Of a stretch of DNA of 64,000 bases, positions 55,798 to 64,000 are shown piece after piece. This DNA is from Cervus elaphus (lineage: Eukaryota; Chordata; Mammalia; Artiodactyla; Cervidae). The translations under genes and the position numbers were made by a program. Location: NCBI RefSeq assembly GCF_910594005.1, contig NC_057848.1, forward strand, positions 133,000,155 through 133,064,154, in the 5' to 3' direction. The stretch's first letter is position 1. Each line of letters begins with the position of its first letter. Under the pieces are notes generated by a model that saw only the letters and a program-made list of their open reading frames with translations, made no database searches and had not been told where the DNA came from.

Positions 55798-56108
55798 AGA
55801 TGAAACCAGCCAATCCTAAAGGAAATCAACCCTGGATATTCATTGGAAGGACTAATGCTGAAGCTGAAGCTCCAATACTTTGGCCACTTGATGCGAAGAG
55901 TCGACTCATTGGAAAAGACCCTGATGCTGGGAAAGATTGAAGGCAGAAGGAGAAGGGGATGACAGAGGATGAGAAGGTTGGATGACATCACTGACTCAAT
56001 CGACATGAGTTCAAGCAAACTCAGGGAGATAGTGATGAATCCTGGCATACTGTGGTCCATGGGGTCACAAAGAGTTAGACATCACTTAGTGAATGAATAA
56101 CAATGACA
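55798..56108 (+). mobile_element. BovB (RTE) LINE, 3' end
   Basis: The strand encodes the very C-terminal BovB ORF2 text (QSILKEINPGYSLEGLMLK-like, then LQYFGHLMRRVDS), broken by shifts. It ends in ATGGGGTCACAAAGAGTTAG and a short ATAACAATGAC tail. The 10-bp duplication AGCCCACCAG lies at 55788-55797 and 56109-56118. It is 5'-truncated to 311 bp. Confidence 0.94.
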
Positions 56109-56118
56109 AGCCCACCAG

Positions 56119-56488
56119 CATGAACTGGACACTTCACCAGGTAATTTTTGTTTCTGTGACATAAACAAATAGTTCAGGTTATGAATATAAGAAGTGACTT
56201 GATTTTATTTGTAGTTTAAACAATACTTGTGATTATAAACTAGTTAGCCATGTTTTTAACCAACTCTTTTGTTTCTGATGCTAATTGTTGAAGCTTATAG
56301 CTGCTTTGATGGGCTGAAGAGCATTGCTTGATCCTTTGAAGCTATGCTTTTAGAAAATACCCTGAACCCATTCATTTCTCATTTCTCTAGATTAATCATC
56401 TCTTGCCTGGATGGCAATATCTTCCCAATTTTCTCTTTTCCCTCTACAGTTTCTTCTGCATACAACAGCCAAGTAACCCCTTTAAAAG
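56119..56488. other. Unassigned sequence, no gene seen
   Basis: AT-rich, no recognised element. It contains the target of the inverted L1. Confidence 0.4.
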
Positions 56489-56496
56489 ATAAGACT

Positions 56497-57112
56497 TTGA
56501 AAAAAGGTCTACTTAGGTCTTCCATCCATTTTTTGATTGGGTTATTTGTTTTTTTATATTGAGCTCCATAAGCTGTTTGAATATTTTGGAGATTAATCTT
56601 TTGCCCATTGCTTCATTTGCAAATACTTTCTCCAATTCTGAGGTTTGTCTTTTCATTCTGTGTATGTTTTCCTTTGTGGTGCAAAAACTTTTAAGCTTGA
56701 TTAGGTCCCATTTGTTTATTTTTGTTTTTATTTTCGTTACTCTAGGAGATGGGTCAAAAAAGATCTTGCTGTGGTTTATGCCAATCATTATTTTTTTTCC
56801 TATGTTTTCCTCTAAGAGTTTTATAGTGTCTGCTCTTACATTTAGATCTTAAAGGGAGGGTAGGACGAATTAGGAGAATAGTATTGACATATATACACTA
56901 TCATGTATAAAACAGATAGCTAGTGGGAAGCTGCTGTATAGCACAGGGAGTCCAGCCTGGCTCTCTATGATGACCTGTAAAGGTGAGATTGGGGGTGTGT
57001 GGGAGGGAGGCTCAAGAGGGAGGGGATATATGTATACATGTAGCTGATATACTTTGCTGTAAAGAAGAAACTAACACAACATTGTAAAGAAACTATATTC
57101 CAATAACAAAAA
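56497..57112. mobile_element. L1 with inverted 5' half (twin priming)
   Basis: 56497-56852 is L1 ORF2 in reverse orientation (CCATTTTTTGATTGGGTTAT, TTAGGTCCCATTTGTTTATT). 56853-57112 is the L1 3' UTR in forward orientation, ending CAATAACAAAAA. The duplication ATAAGACT lies at 56489-56496 and 57113-57120, so both halves entered in one event. Confidence 0.88.
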
Positions 57113-57146
57113 ATAAGACTAATTGCATCAATCCTCTGCTTGGAAT

Positions 57147-57263
57147 GAAGAAGGAAATGGCAATCCACTCCAGGAAAATCCCATGGATGGAGGAGCTTGG
57201 TAGGCTACAGCCCATGGGGTTGCAAAGAGTCAGACATGACTGAGCAACTTCACTTTCTTTCTT
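57147..57263 (+). mobile_element. Bov-A SINE monomer
   Basis: GAAGAAGGAAATGGCAATCC ... ACATGACTGAGCAACTTCAC with a CTTT tail. The target duplication TCTGCTTGGAAT / TCTGCTTAGAAT lies at 57135-57146 and 57264-57275. One block (AGTATTCTTGCCTGG) is deleted. Confidence 0.93.
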
Positions 57264-57275
57264 TCTGCTTAGAAT

Positions 57276-57620
57276 CCTACAGAATCTTTCCATAGTACTT
57301 CTGATTACTTACATAAGTCCTTATCAATCTCTGTTGCAGTCTGGATTCCCCATCTGAGATGGAGTTTAGAGGGCAAGGTATTTATTAGGGAGTGCCTTTG
57401 GGATCAGCATAAGTGGAAAGGAGGGCAACAAGGGAAACGTGGCAGAGGAAGACATTCAATTACAATAGTCCTGACCAATCTCATGGGGGAGCACTGGAGC
57501 TGGAATGGCCCTTTAGAGTTGTTCCAAGTTAGGCCAAGATGCCAGGCCTTTACACTCCTTCAGTGATCACTCATCGGATGTAGGCAGGTTAGGAAGGAGA
57601 ATGGCCTTAGTTGAGATGAA
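57276..57620. other. Unassigned sequence, no gene seen
   Basis: No gene. TCCCCATCTGAGATGGAG and GGCAAGGTATTTATTAGGGA may belong to an old LTR, too weak to call. Confidence 0.35.
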
Positions 57621-57621
57621 A

Positions 57622-57935
57622 GTGAAAAGCGAAAGTCACTCAGTCATGTCTGACTCTTTGCAACCCCATGGACTATACAGTCCATGGACTTCTCCAGGCA
57701 AGAATACTGGAGTGGGTAGCCTTTCCCTTCTCCAGGGGATCTTTCCAAGCCAGGGATCAAACCCAGGTCTCCCACATTGCAGGCATATTCTTTACCAACT
57801 GAGCCACAAGGGAAGCCCAAGAATACAGGAGTGGGTAGCCTATCCTTCCTCCAGTGGATCTTCCCAACCCAGGAATCAAACTGGTGTCTCCTGCATTGCA
57901 GGCAGATTCTTTACCAACTAAGCTATCAGGGTTCT
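57622..57935 (-). mobile_element. Bov-tA SINE with internal duplication
   Basis: Reverse Bov-tA 57622-57818 (GAAAGTCACTCAGTCATGTC ... GAGCCACAAGGGAAGCCCA). It is followed at once by a second partial copy of the tRNA-like half, 57819-57935 (AGAATACAGGAGTGGGTAGC ... CTAAGCTATCAGGGTTC). Confidence 0.92.
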
Positions 57936-58019
57936 CAACAAATGGGGCAGTCCTCTAAAGGTCTGTCCATGGCACTCCTAGAGCTGGGGAAACAGCTCCA
58001 TTAAAGAGGATTTGGTCAG

Positions 58020-58240
58020 CACTTTCCCTGATGGCTCAGTGGGTAAATAATCAGCCTGCAGTGCAGGACACACAGGAGATGTGCATTGGATCCCTGGGTC
58101 AGGAAGATCCCCTGGAGGAGGAAATGGCAACCCACTCCAGTATTCTTGCATGGAAAATTTCAAGGAAGAGGAGCCTGGCAGGCTACAATCAATGGGGTCA
58201 CAAAGAGTTGGACACAACTGAGTGACTAAGTATACAGGCT
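58020..58240 (+). mobile_element. Bov-tA SINE
   Basis: CACTTTCCCTGATGGCTCAG head, GCATTGGATCCCTGGGTCAG, and ACACAACTGAGTGACTAAGT end. Confidence 0.93.
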
Positions 58241-58391
58241 TATAGTGCCCAACACACTGTTCTACCTCATCTCCCATCATTCTTCCACTAGTCAGTCACT
58301 TCCACATAAAATAGTTGTCTTGCAGCTGCTCAAGTAAGTCAAGTACAATATACTTCAGAAACTTTTCCCTTGCTCTTCTTTCTCTGAAAGT

Positions 58392-58600
58392 AAAGTGAAA
58401 GTGTTAGTTTCTCAGTTGTGTCCAACTCTTTGCAACCCCAAGGATGGTAGCTTACCAGGCTCCTCTGTCCATGGAATTCTCCAGGCAAGAACACTGGTGG
58501 GTAGCCATTCCCTTCTCCAGGGGATCTTCATGACCCAGGGATCAAACATGGTTCTTCTGCAGTGCAGGCATATTCTTTCCCATCTAAGCCATCTGGAGCA
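58392..58600 (-). mobile_element. Bov-tA SINE
   Basis: Reverse Bov-tA from GTGAAAGTGTTAGTTTCTCA to TCTAAGCCATCTGGAGCA. Confidence 0.92.
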
Positions 58601-58806
58601 TCCTTATCTGCCTGAATTAACTTTATCCAAGTCTCTCCTCAAAAGGAGCCACCTCAGAGAGAGAACTTATTTAACAGCTCTGCCCAAAACAGCGGGCCTT
58701 GTCACCCTCTGTCTTGCTATCCTACTTAATTTCTCTTCATGGTACTTATTACTATTTGATACCTAGAATATATTTTTTGCTTCCTTGATGGCTTATTATC
58801 TCTCTT

Positions 58807-59110
58807 ACTAGAATATAAGCTCCTTGAACAGACTTGTGGTTGCCAATGGGGAGGTGGGGGGGGAGGGGGTCGATACAAACTATAATACTATATATGGAAT
58901 GGATAAACAACAAGGTCCTATTATATTCCACAGGAAACTATATTTAATATCCTGTGATAAGCTATACTGGGAAATAAAAAATTAAATAAATAGAATATAA
59001 GCTCCTTGAATTCAAGATTTTACCCATCTCATTCATTGTTCTATCTCCAGGGCCTAGAGCAACACATGACACAAAACAAGTCTTCAATCAGTGATTGTAG
59101 AATGAAAACA
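58807..59110 (+). mobile_element. L2-like 3' end, split by a short L1
   Basis: AGAATATAAGCTCCTTGAA, interrupted, then GTTCTATCTCCAGGGCCTAG and TCAATCAGTGATTGTAGAAT follow the L2 3' end pattern (ATAAGCTCC ... CCAGCGCCTAG ... TCAATAAAT). Confidence 0.6.
58829..58990 (+). mobile_element. Short L1 3' end with perfect 20-bp TSD
   Basis: ACTTGTGGTTGCCAATGGGG, GGATAAACAACAAGGTCCTA, and the tail GAAATAAAAAATTAAATAAA. The duplication TAGAATATAAGCTCCTTGAA is identical at 58809-58828 and 58991-59010. Confidence 0.95.
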
Positions 59111-59850
59111 AAAGAGAATGGACTGCTTGACATTGATTCATAACACTGGCATCCAAAGTATCAGCTTCTGATTGTTTAAATGCAGATAATGGCTTCACTT
59201 CTCTGACACTGGCCATTCTCCACCCCCTCCGCTGCAGCTGGCTAGCAGATTCCCCTCCCTAGAACACATAGTTCAGTCCATAGGTCCATTTTCATAGCCA
59301 ACACAGTTTCCCAGCTTTCTCTTTCACCATATTCTCTCCCCCATATTTTCTTTGGTCTCTTTGACACATAATCCCAAACCAACTTCCTCTGACCTTATTA
59401 TATGAATGTGCTTGGGGAAGGTGAGAAGAAGGGAAGGAAGGGGGAGAGCATGAACTATTAGTCTAACAATGACATTAGATGAATGACATTGAAAATCCAT
59501 TCTTTCATTCTTATTTTATCTAATTTTTGCCTGAAGGCTGCACCTACAATCAGTCTCCATTTTAGAACTGTCTAGTTCCAAAAATTGATTTGACTAAATT
59601 GAATTCAAAGCAGTCTGAATTCAGTAAAATCTTCTGTTCCTCTTTTATGACACTGATTTTAATTTTAAGTAACTCATGTATTTCCTACCTCATTCCAAAA
59701 AGAATAATATCTCCTTATTGAGTCATGTATGCACTGTTCTAATGACTCTTATTCTGATGTTATTGAGATGATATCAATCAGTAAAATATTTATTCAGCAT
59801 GTACTCTTTTTTTAAGGATGCTACTATGTCCCTGAGGTTAAAAAGTATAA
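59111..59850. other. Unassigned sequence, no gene seen
   Basis: No gene and no confidently named repeat. Confidence 0.4.
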
Positions 59851-59859
59851 TTCCTGCTT

Positions 59860-60092
59860 CAAGCCCAACACAACTGAAGCAATTTAACACACACTCTGTA
59901 TATAAGTTAAATAAGCAGGGTGACAATAAACAGCCTTGTCATACTCCTTTCTCAATTCTGAATGAGTCAGTTGTTCTATGTCCAATTCTAACTGTTGCCT
60001 CTTGACCCGCATACAGGTTTCTCAGGAGATCAGTAAGGTGGTTTGGTACTCCCATCTCCTTAAGAATTTTCCACACAGTTTGCTATGATTCT
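59860..60092 (-). mobile_element. BovB (RTE) internal RT fragment, antisense
   Basis: AAATAAGCAGGGTGACAATA, CTAACTGTTGCCTCTTGACC and TCTCCTTAAGAATTTTCCAC match the reverse of the BovB reverse-transcriptase region. Neither BovB end is present, so it is a fragment left by deletion or rearrangement. Confidence 0.8.
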
Positions 60093-60330
60093 TACCACCA
60101 TTAGCATCTAATAGGTCTAACTAGGTCACCTGCCAGTACTCAAGCTACAAGGGAGCCTGGGGAAACAAGTATTTTTGGTTTCAGCTTTTACAGTGGGCAA
60201 TTTTCCAAATCAAGACTGGTCCATCAGATGCTAAGCAAGAAAAACAAAAACAACAGATACCTAAGAAATAGTGAATCCTGTCACTGCCCCTTAAGAAACT
60301 GGCAGTTTGGAGGATGAAACAGGCCTTCAC
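60093..60330. other. Unassigned sequence, no gene seen
   Basis: Nothing recognised. Confidence 0.35.
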
Positions 60331-60334
60331 AATT

Positions 60335-60470
60335 TTACTGATCAATCAACATTTTAGCCTCTACTATGTGCAAGTGTTGTGTTAAGGGCTATAAGACTGT
60401 GAATATTCTAAATAAGAGAAACACAATTCTTGCCTTAAATGACTTATTCCTTTTGGAAGAGTAAAGATAG
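60335..60470 (+). mobile_element. L2/MIR-like old repeat
   Basis: CATTTTAGCCTCTACTATGT, GTGTTGTGTTAAGGGCTATA and ATTCTTGCCTTAAATGACTT follow the pattern of old TTTATTGAGCACCTACTATG-type retroposon ends. Weak. Confidence 0.4.
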
Positions 60471-61050
60471 TGTCAACATAACAGAGTTCAGGAGCAGGGC
60501 TAAATCTTGCTGATTCTTAAATGCAATAAATAATGTTTTTAATTCTTGTTTGAGTAATAACTGTGAGGCAGCCATATTTTGAACAGAGTTTGATATATTG
60601 TTGATGTCCAATAAATATTTTTAATAATGAGTGTTTCTGGAGGAATAACATCCAAGAGTATTCCAGCAGATGGTAAAACATTTTTGCACATTTAATTTCT
60701 GCCAAAGCAACCCTCTATCTTACTTGTGAGTGGTGGAAAATCAAACAGAAAATTAGATACAGCTAGACAAAGCATGAGAAATGTCTGGCATGAGTTGCTG
60801 AGGAGGCTTATTCATTTGCCATGGTTGGACTAACTGTATCTTTCCTTTAGCTCTCATGAAGAAGCAGAAGGGAGAAAATGTCAGTATGCACAGGGTATAC
60901 ATTGTATTATCTCTTATTTCAGTCTACAGGATCATTGGGAAAAAATTAACAATCCCATATTTAAAATAAACTTGTTTCTTGTATGTCAAAGTAATAGCAA
61001 GGAATTCCTAACATGGTTAAACTTCCATCAGGAAGTGACTAGACTCTATT
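60471..61050. other. Unassigned sequence, no gene seen
   Basis: No recognisable gene or element. Confidence 0.4.
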
Positions 61051-61054
61051 CTGG

Positions 61055-61263
61055 GCTGTGTGCCATGCTAGGTCGTGTCTGACTCTTTGCGACCCTATGA
61101 ACCATAGCCCGCCAGGCTCCTCTGTCCATGGAATTCTCCAGGCAAGAATACTGGAGTGGGTTGCCATTTCCTACTCCAGGGGATCTTTTCAACCCAGGGA
61201 TTGAACCTACGTCTCTTATGTCTCCTGCATTGGCAGGTGGGTTCTTTACCACTAGTGTCACCT
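61055..61263 (-). mobile_element. Bov-tA SINE
   Basis: Reverse Bov-tA from GGGCTGTGTGCCATGCTAGG to CACTAGTGTCACCTA. CTATTCT on both sides may be the target duplication. Confidence 0.93.
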
Positions 61264-61730
61264 ATTCTAACCATCCTCAATTTATAACTGACTAAAAAGG
61301 CAACTGAGGCACAAAGAGTTTGAATCACTGTGTGGGTTAAACCAGGCTGACTCTATTTTGTCAGTTCCATCTTGGGTGTGCACTCCTATGCCCTCCCCTT
61401 TTGGTCTTACTGAGCTTTAGCCCACTCACGAGGAATGCACCCAAGTCAGATAAGTTCTCAATCAACTTTTGCCTGTGTCTTCAGCTGATATGAAAACCGG
61501 AAGAGTGCCTTTTGCTGATTAATCTTTAATGCCTTTTGCTAGTTAATCGTTATGAGACTCTCCATGGGGGAGGGGCAGTCCTTGCTTCTGGTCGGTGTGG
61601 ATTGCTTTTCAACTTGGTAGTCAGATTCTGTTTTTAGCTTTGGCCCTTTCAAATTACTGTGTACCCCTTTTAGCCATGTGGAGTGTAGCTGGGAATGCCT
61701 CTGGATCTTCCAGCTGCCTGATCCTTCCAA

Positions 61731-61760
61731 TATATATAACAATATATATTGTTATATATA
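61731..61760. repeat. Perfect 30-bp AT palindrome
   Basis: TATATATAACAATAT followed by ATATTGTTATATATA. The two arms are exact inverse complements with no spacer. Confidence 0.95.
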
Positions 61761-61784
61761 ACAATAATATAAGTTATTGTTGGT

Positions 61785-61992
61785 GTTGAATCACTAAGTC
61801 GTGTCTGACTATTTTGTGACCCAATGGACTGTAGCCTGTCAGGCTTCAGTATCCATGGGATTCTCCAGGCAAGAATACTGGAATGGGTTGCCATTTCCTT
61901 TTCCAGGGGATCTTCCTGACTGAAATCGAACCTGTATTTCCTGTGTATCTCCTGCTTGGCAGGTGAATTCTTTCCCACTGAGTCACCCAGGA
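61785..61992 (-). mobile_element. Bov-tA SINE
   Basis: Reverse Bov-tA from GTTGAATCACTAAGTCGTGT to CACTGAGTCACCCAGGAGG. A short run of TTGACTGT-type repeats follows (61993-62033). Confidence 0.92.
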
Positions 61993-62142
61993 GGTTGACT
62001 GTGACTGTCAACTTGACTGTCAAGTTGACTGTTGCTTGAGTGTAACTGCCTGTAAGCTACCCACAATAAACTTCATAATTACACTTTACAGAGTTGCCCA
62101 CTCCATTTTTTGGTCTCAAAATTCTATCTCCACTTCCCAACA

Positions 62143-63112
62143 GTGGTTTACTAGAGACCAGAAATTAAAACTGGATTTTCCATCAGTCCAGTGCATGTCT
62201 TAGAGTTGTTTTAGAACATACATCTTGTTCAAACAATCCTAAAGGATGCTGTGGGATATGAGAATGTGGGAAAGATTCTCCACTCTGTAACTCAAGCATT
62301 AGGACAGCTGAGACTGCAAAAACTAGCATATTTTGTTCTGATTCTGTTCAACATGGTGCTGAAAGCGTCTCTGTCAATCAGTATGGTACAAATGAAAATA
62401 GAAAGGGCCCTGTATTCTTTTCAGACTATATGTCCACTAAACACAGTAAATTAAGGTGATAATGTGTGTGTTTGTATGTATGTGAATATGCATAATGTGT
62501 GTGCTCGCATGCAATATAGTGAAAATAACTCAGACACAGTAAGTGTAATACTCTCTTACACACCAGGAAGCATGCCTTATTTCAAACCTGGAAAAGAAAA
62601 GGAAACTTCCACCATGTTAATCCTGTCATTCATTTCCTACTTTGAGTTAGCAGTTTCTGTGAACTTTTTGGCACCCACTTGAAAACGGGATGTAGAGTGA
62701 GGGACTAACTCCTTCCTAATTGCATGGCAGCAACCTTATGACATCTGAGTTTAAGATTCCTCCATAAGAACAGTTGCCCTTACTACACTCTAGGATACTT
62801 ATCTTTTTTTTTCCCATATAAATCCTCTACTCCTTCATAATTGCTCCCTCTGATTCCCTTATCAGGATAACTGGACAAAGTAAGATTTATATTTCTTAAG
62901 AATGTTTTCTCAAAGGCATCAACCTATTATCCATGAGTGTATTACCTCCAGACTTTTAAATCTACTGAATGGACCTCTCTCAGTTCATTTGTCCAAATAG
63001 TGGGAATAATCATTCATGCTCCACTTACTTTTTAGGATTATTTTGTTAGAAAAAATATCCATGAAATCTCATTTTCATTGTCAACTGTAATACGTGATTT
63101 AATCTAACTTGT
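62143..63112. other. Unassigned sequence, no gene seen
   Basis: A GT-rich tract (62463-62512) is the only clear feature. No coding pattern. Confidence 0.4.
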
Positions 63113-63120
63113 TGTAGATT

Positions 63121-63243
63121 GGAAATGGCAACCCACTCCAGTACTCTTACCTAGAGAATTCCGTGGACAGAGGAGCCTTGTGGACTGCTGTCCACGGGGT
63201 CACACAGATTCAGATACGACTGAAGTGACTTAGCAGCAGCAGC
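63121..63243 (+). mobile_element. Bov-A SINE monomer
   Basis: GGAAATGGCAACCCACTCCA ... ACTGAAGTGACTTAGCAGCA with an AGC tail. The target duplication TGTAGATT lies at 63113-63120 and 63244-63251. Confidence 0.94.
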
Positions 63244-63454
63244 TGTAGATTACCCAATATATTTCAAGATTGTAGGCATTTCTGATGACCCAAAAGAGGT
63301 GGTCACTAGGGAATCCTGTTGCCAGTTGGCACAAAAAGTGAGGAAATCAATGTGTTTATTTCACTTGAAAGAAAGATTGGCTTCATCATTAGCTCTTTTG
63401 AGGCTCTCTGACTCAGAATTGTTAAAATCCTCCCATGCCACTTCTTTTTCCAAA

Positions 63455-63508
63455 CTCAACTCTAAGCTCTTTGAAGGCAAGGGCTTTTCATCATGCTTTT
63501 CTTTGCAC
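63455..63508 (+). mobile_element. L2-like 3' fragment
   Basis: CTAAGCTCTTTGAAGGCAAG followed by TTTCTTTGCACCTT matches the L2 3' end style. The CHR SINE truncates it. Confidence 0.45.
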
Positions 63509-63626
63509 CTTGCTATTTTTTTTTTCACCATGTCACAGGGCATATGGGATCTTAGTTCCTGGAGAAGGGATTGAACTCACACCCCCTGCACAGAGTCTTA
63601 ACCACTGGACCACAAGGGAAGCCCCT
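63509..63626 (-). mobile_element. CHR-type SINE
   Basis: T-run at 63514-63523, GATTGAACTCACACCCCCTG (reverse B-box region), and TGGACCACAAGGGAAGCCCC at the head end. Confidence 0.78.
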
Positions 63627-64000
63627 ACTCATTGCTAGTTTCTTAACACATATCAGTTGCCTCTAGAAAAATTAACACAAGTCACTAGAGATGAAAGAGC
63701 TAGATCTTATCAGTTCAGGCCTTCCCCCCTCCTCTTTTTATTATGTAAACCATGATTGTCTTTTGTATTAAGGTTTAAATATACAGATTTAAATATACAG
63801 ATTTAAACTCAGATCTCTTAAAGTGACTTTCCTTAAAATCACACAGTTGAGGAAAAATTCTCAAATTCTGATAGGATCTTAATCTGAAGAGAAAGGAAAT
63901 TAAACCAAGAAATGAGCCCAAAGAGTATATTACAAGTACGCAGAAATTGCAAATGACCTAGAGTCAGAGCAGTTGATGTGGTTGATGCAAATGAGTTTAG
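63627..64000. other. Unassigned sequence, no gene seen
   Basis: It contains two copies of TTTAAATATACAGA in tandem (63774-63802). No gene is seen up to the window edge. Confidence 0.4.

Larger units (their letters stand above)
61330..62142 (+). mobile_element. Probable ERV LTR, split by a Bov-tA
   Basis: TGTGGGTTAAACCAGG at the left and CACTTCCCAACA at the right give TG...CA ends. AATAAA (62066-62071) is followed by TTGCCCACTCCATTTTTTGG. Without the SINE it is about 600 bp, a plausible LTR length. No internal region is attached. Confidence 0.45.

Overview
The window is nuclear DNA from a ruminant, most likely a bovid. It holds at least 25 copies of the Bov-tA/Bov-A/Bov-A2 SINE families, three fragments of the BovB (RTE) LINE that feeds those SINEs, ruminant LINE-1, and cetartiodactyl CHR-type tRNA-derived SINEs. 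Older mammalian repeats (MIR, L2, MER5-like, Tigger1, MaLR LTRs) lie underneath. I cannot separate cattle, sheep, goat or other bovids from the sequence alone. I found no host protein-coding exon, no RNA gene and no CRISPR array. Every protein-like signal belongs to a mobile element. It reads as intergenic or deep intronic sequence.

Layout. 1-8 kb: old fill with SINEs and a minus-strand MaLR LTR plus internal piece split by three SINEs (4.87-6.7 kb). 8.0-8.8 kb: BovB 3' end. 9.2-10.9 kb: an ancient antisense L1 split by a CHR SINE and an internally deleted Tigger1. 13.36-15.1 kb: a 5'-truncated L1 that keeps an open 459-codon ORF2 tail. 18.3-27.0 kb: a nearly full-length sense L1 with a long 5' UTR carrying a ~454-bp tandem duplication; its ORF1 and ORF2 are broken. 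27.6-28.4 kb: an ERV LTR split by a SINE. 32.7-39.4 kb: a class I (gammaretrovirus-like) ERV with paired LTRs, inserted in an old L1 3' UTR. It has a His-type primer-binding site, broken gag-pro-pol, the polymerase core deleted, and a short env remnant. 42-44 kb: a SINE cluster. 44.26-53.10 kb: a full-length antisense L1 that splits an old sense L1, contains a Bov-A2, and carries inside its 5' UTR a second truncated L1 with the signature of a 3' transduction. 53.1-64 kb: MaLR LTR, hAT-like element, BovB, a 5'-inverted (twin-primed) L1, a dense SINE group, an L2 split by a short L1, an antisense BovB piece and a probable LTR.

The elements do not form a pathway. They are a layered record: Mesozoic repeats (MIR, L2) at the bottom, then MaLR and DNA transposons, then ruminant L1 and ERV, then Bov SINEs, with target-site duplications showing the order. 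I found no new biological system. The most informative items are the candidate 3' transductions, the twin-primed L1, and the ERV whose pol has lost its polymerase core.
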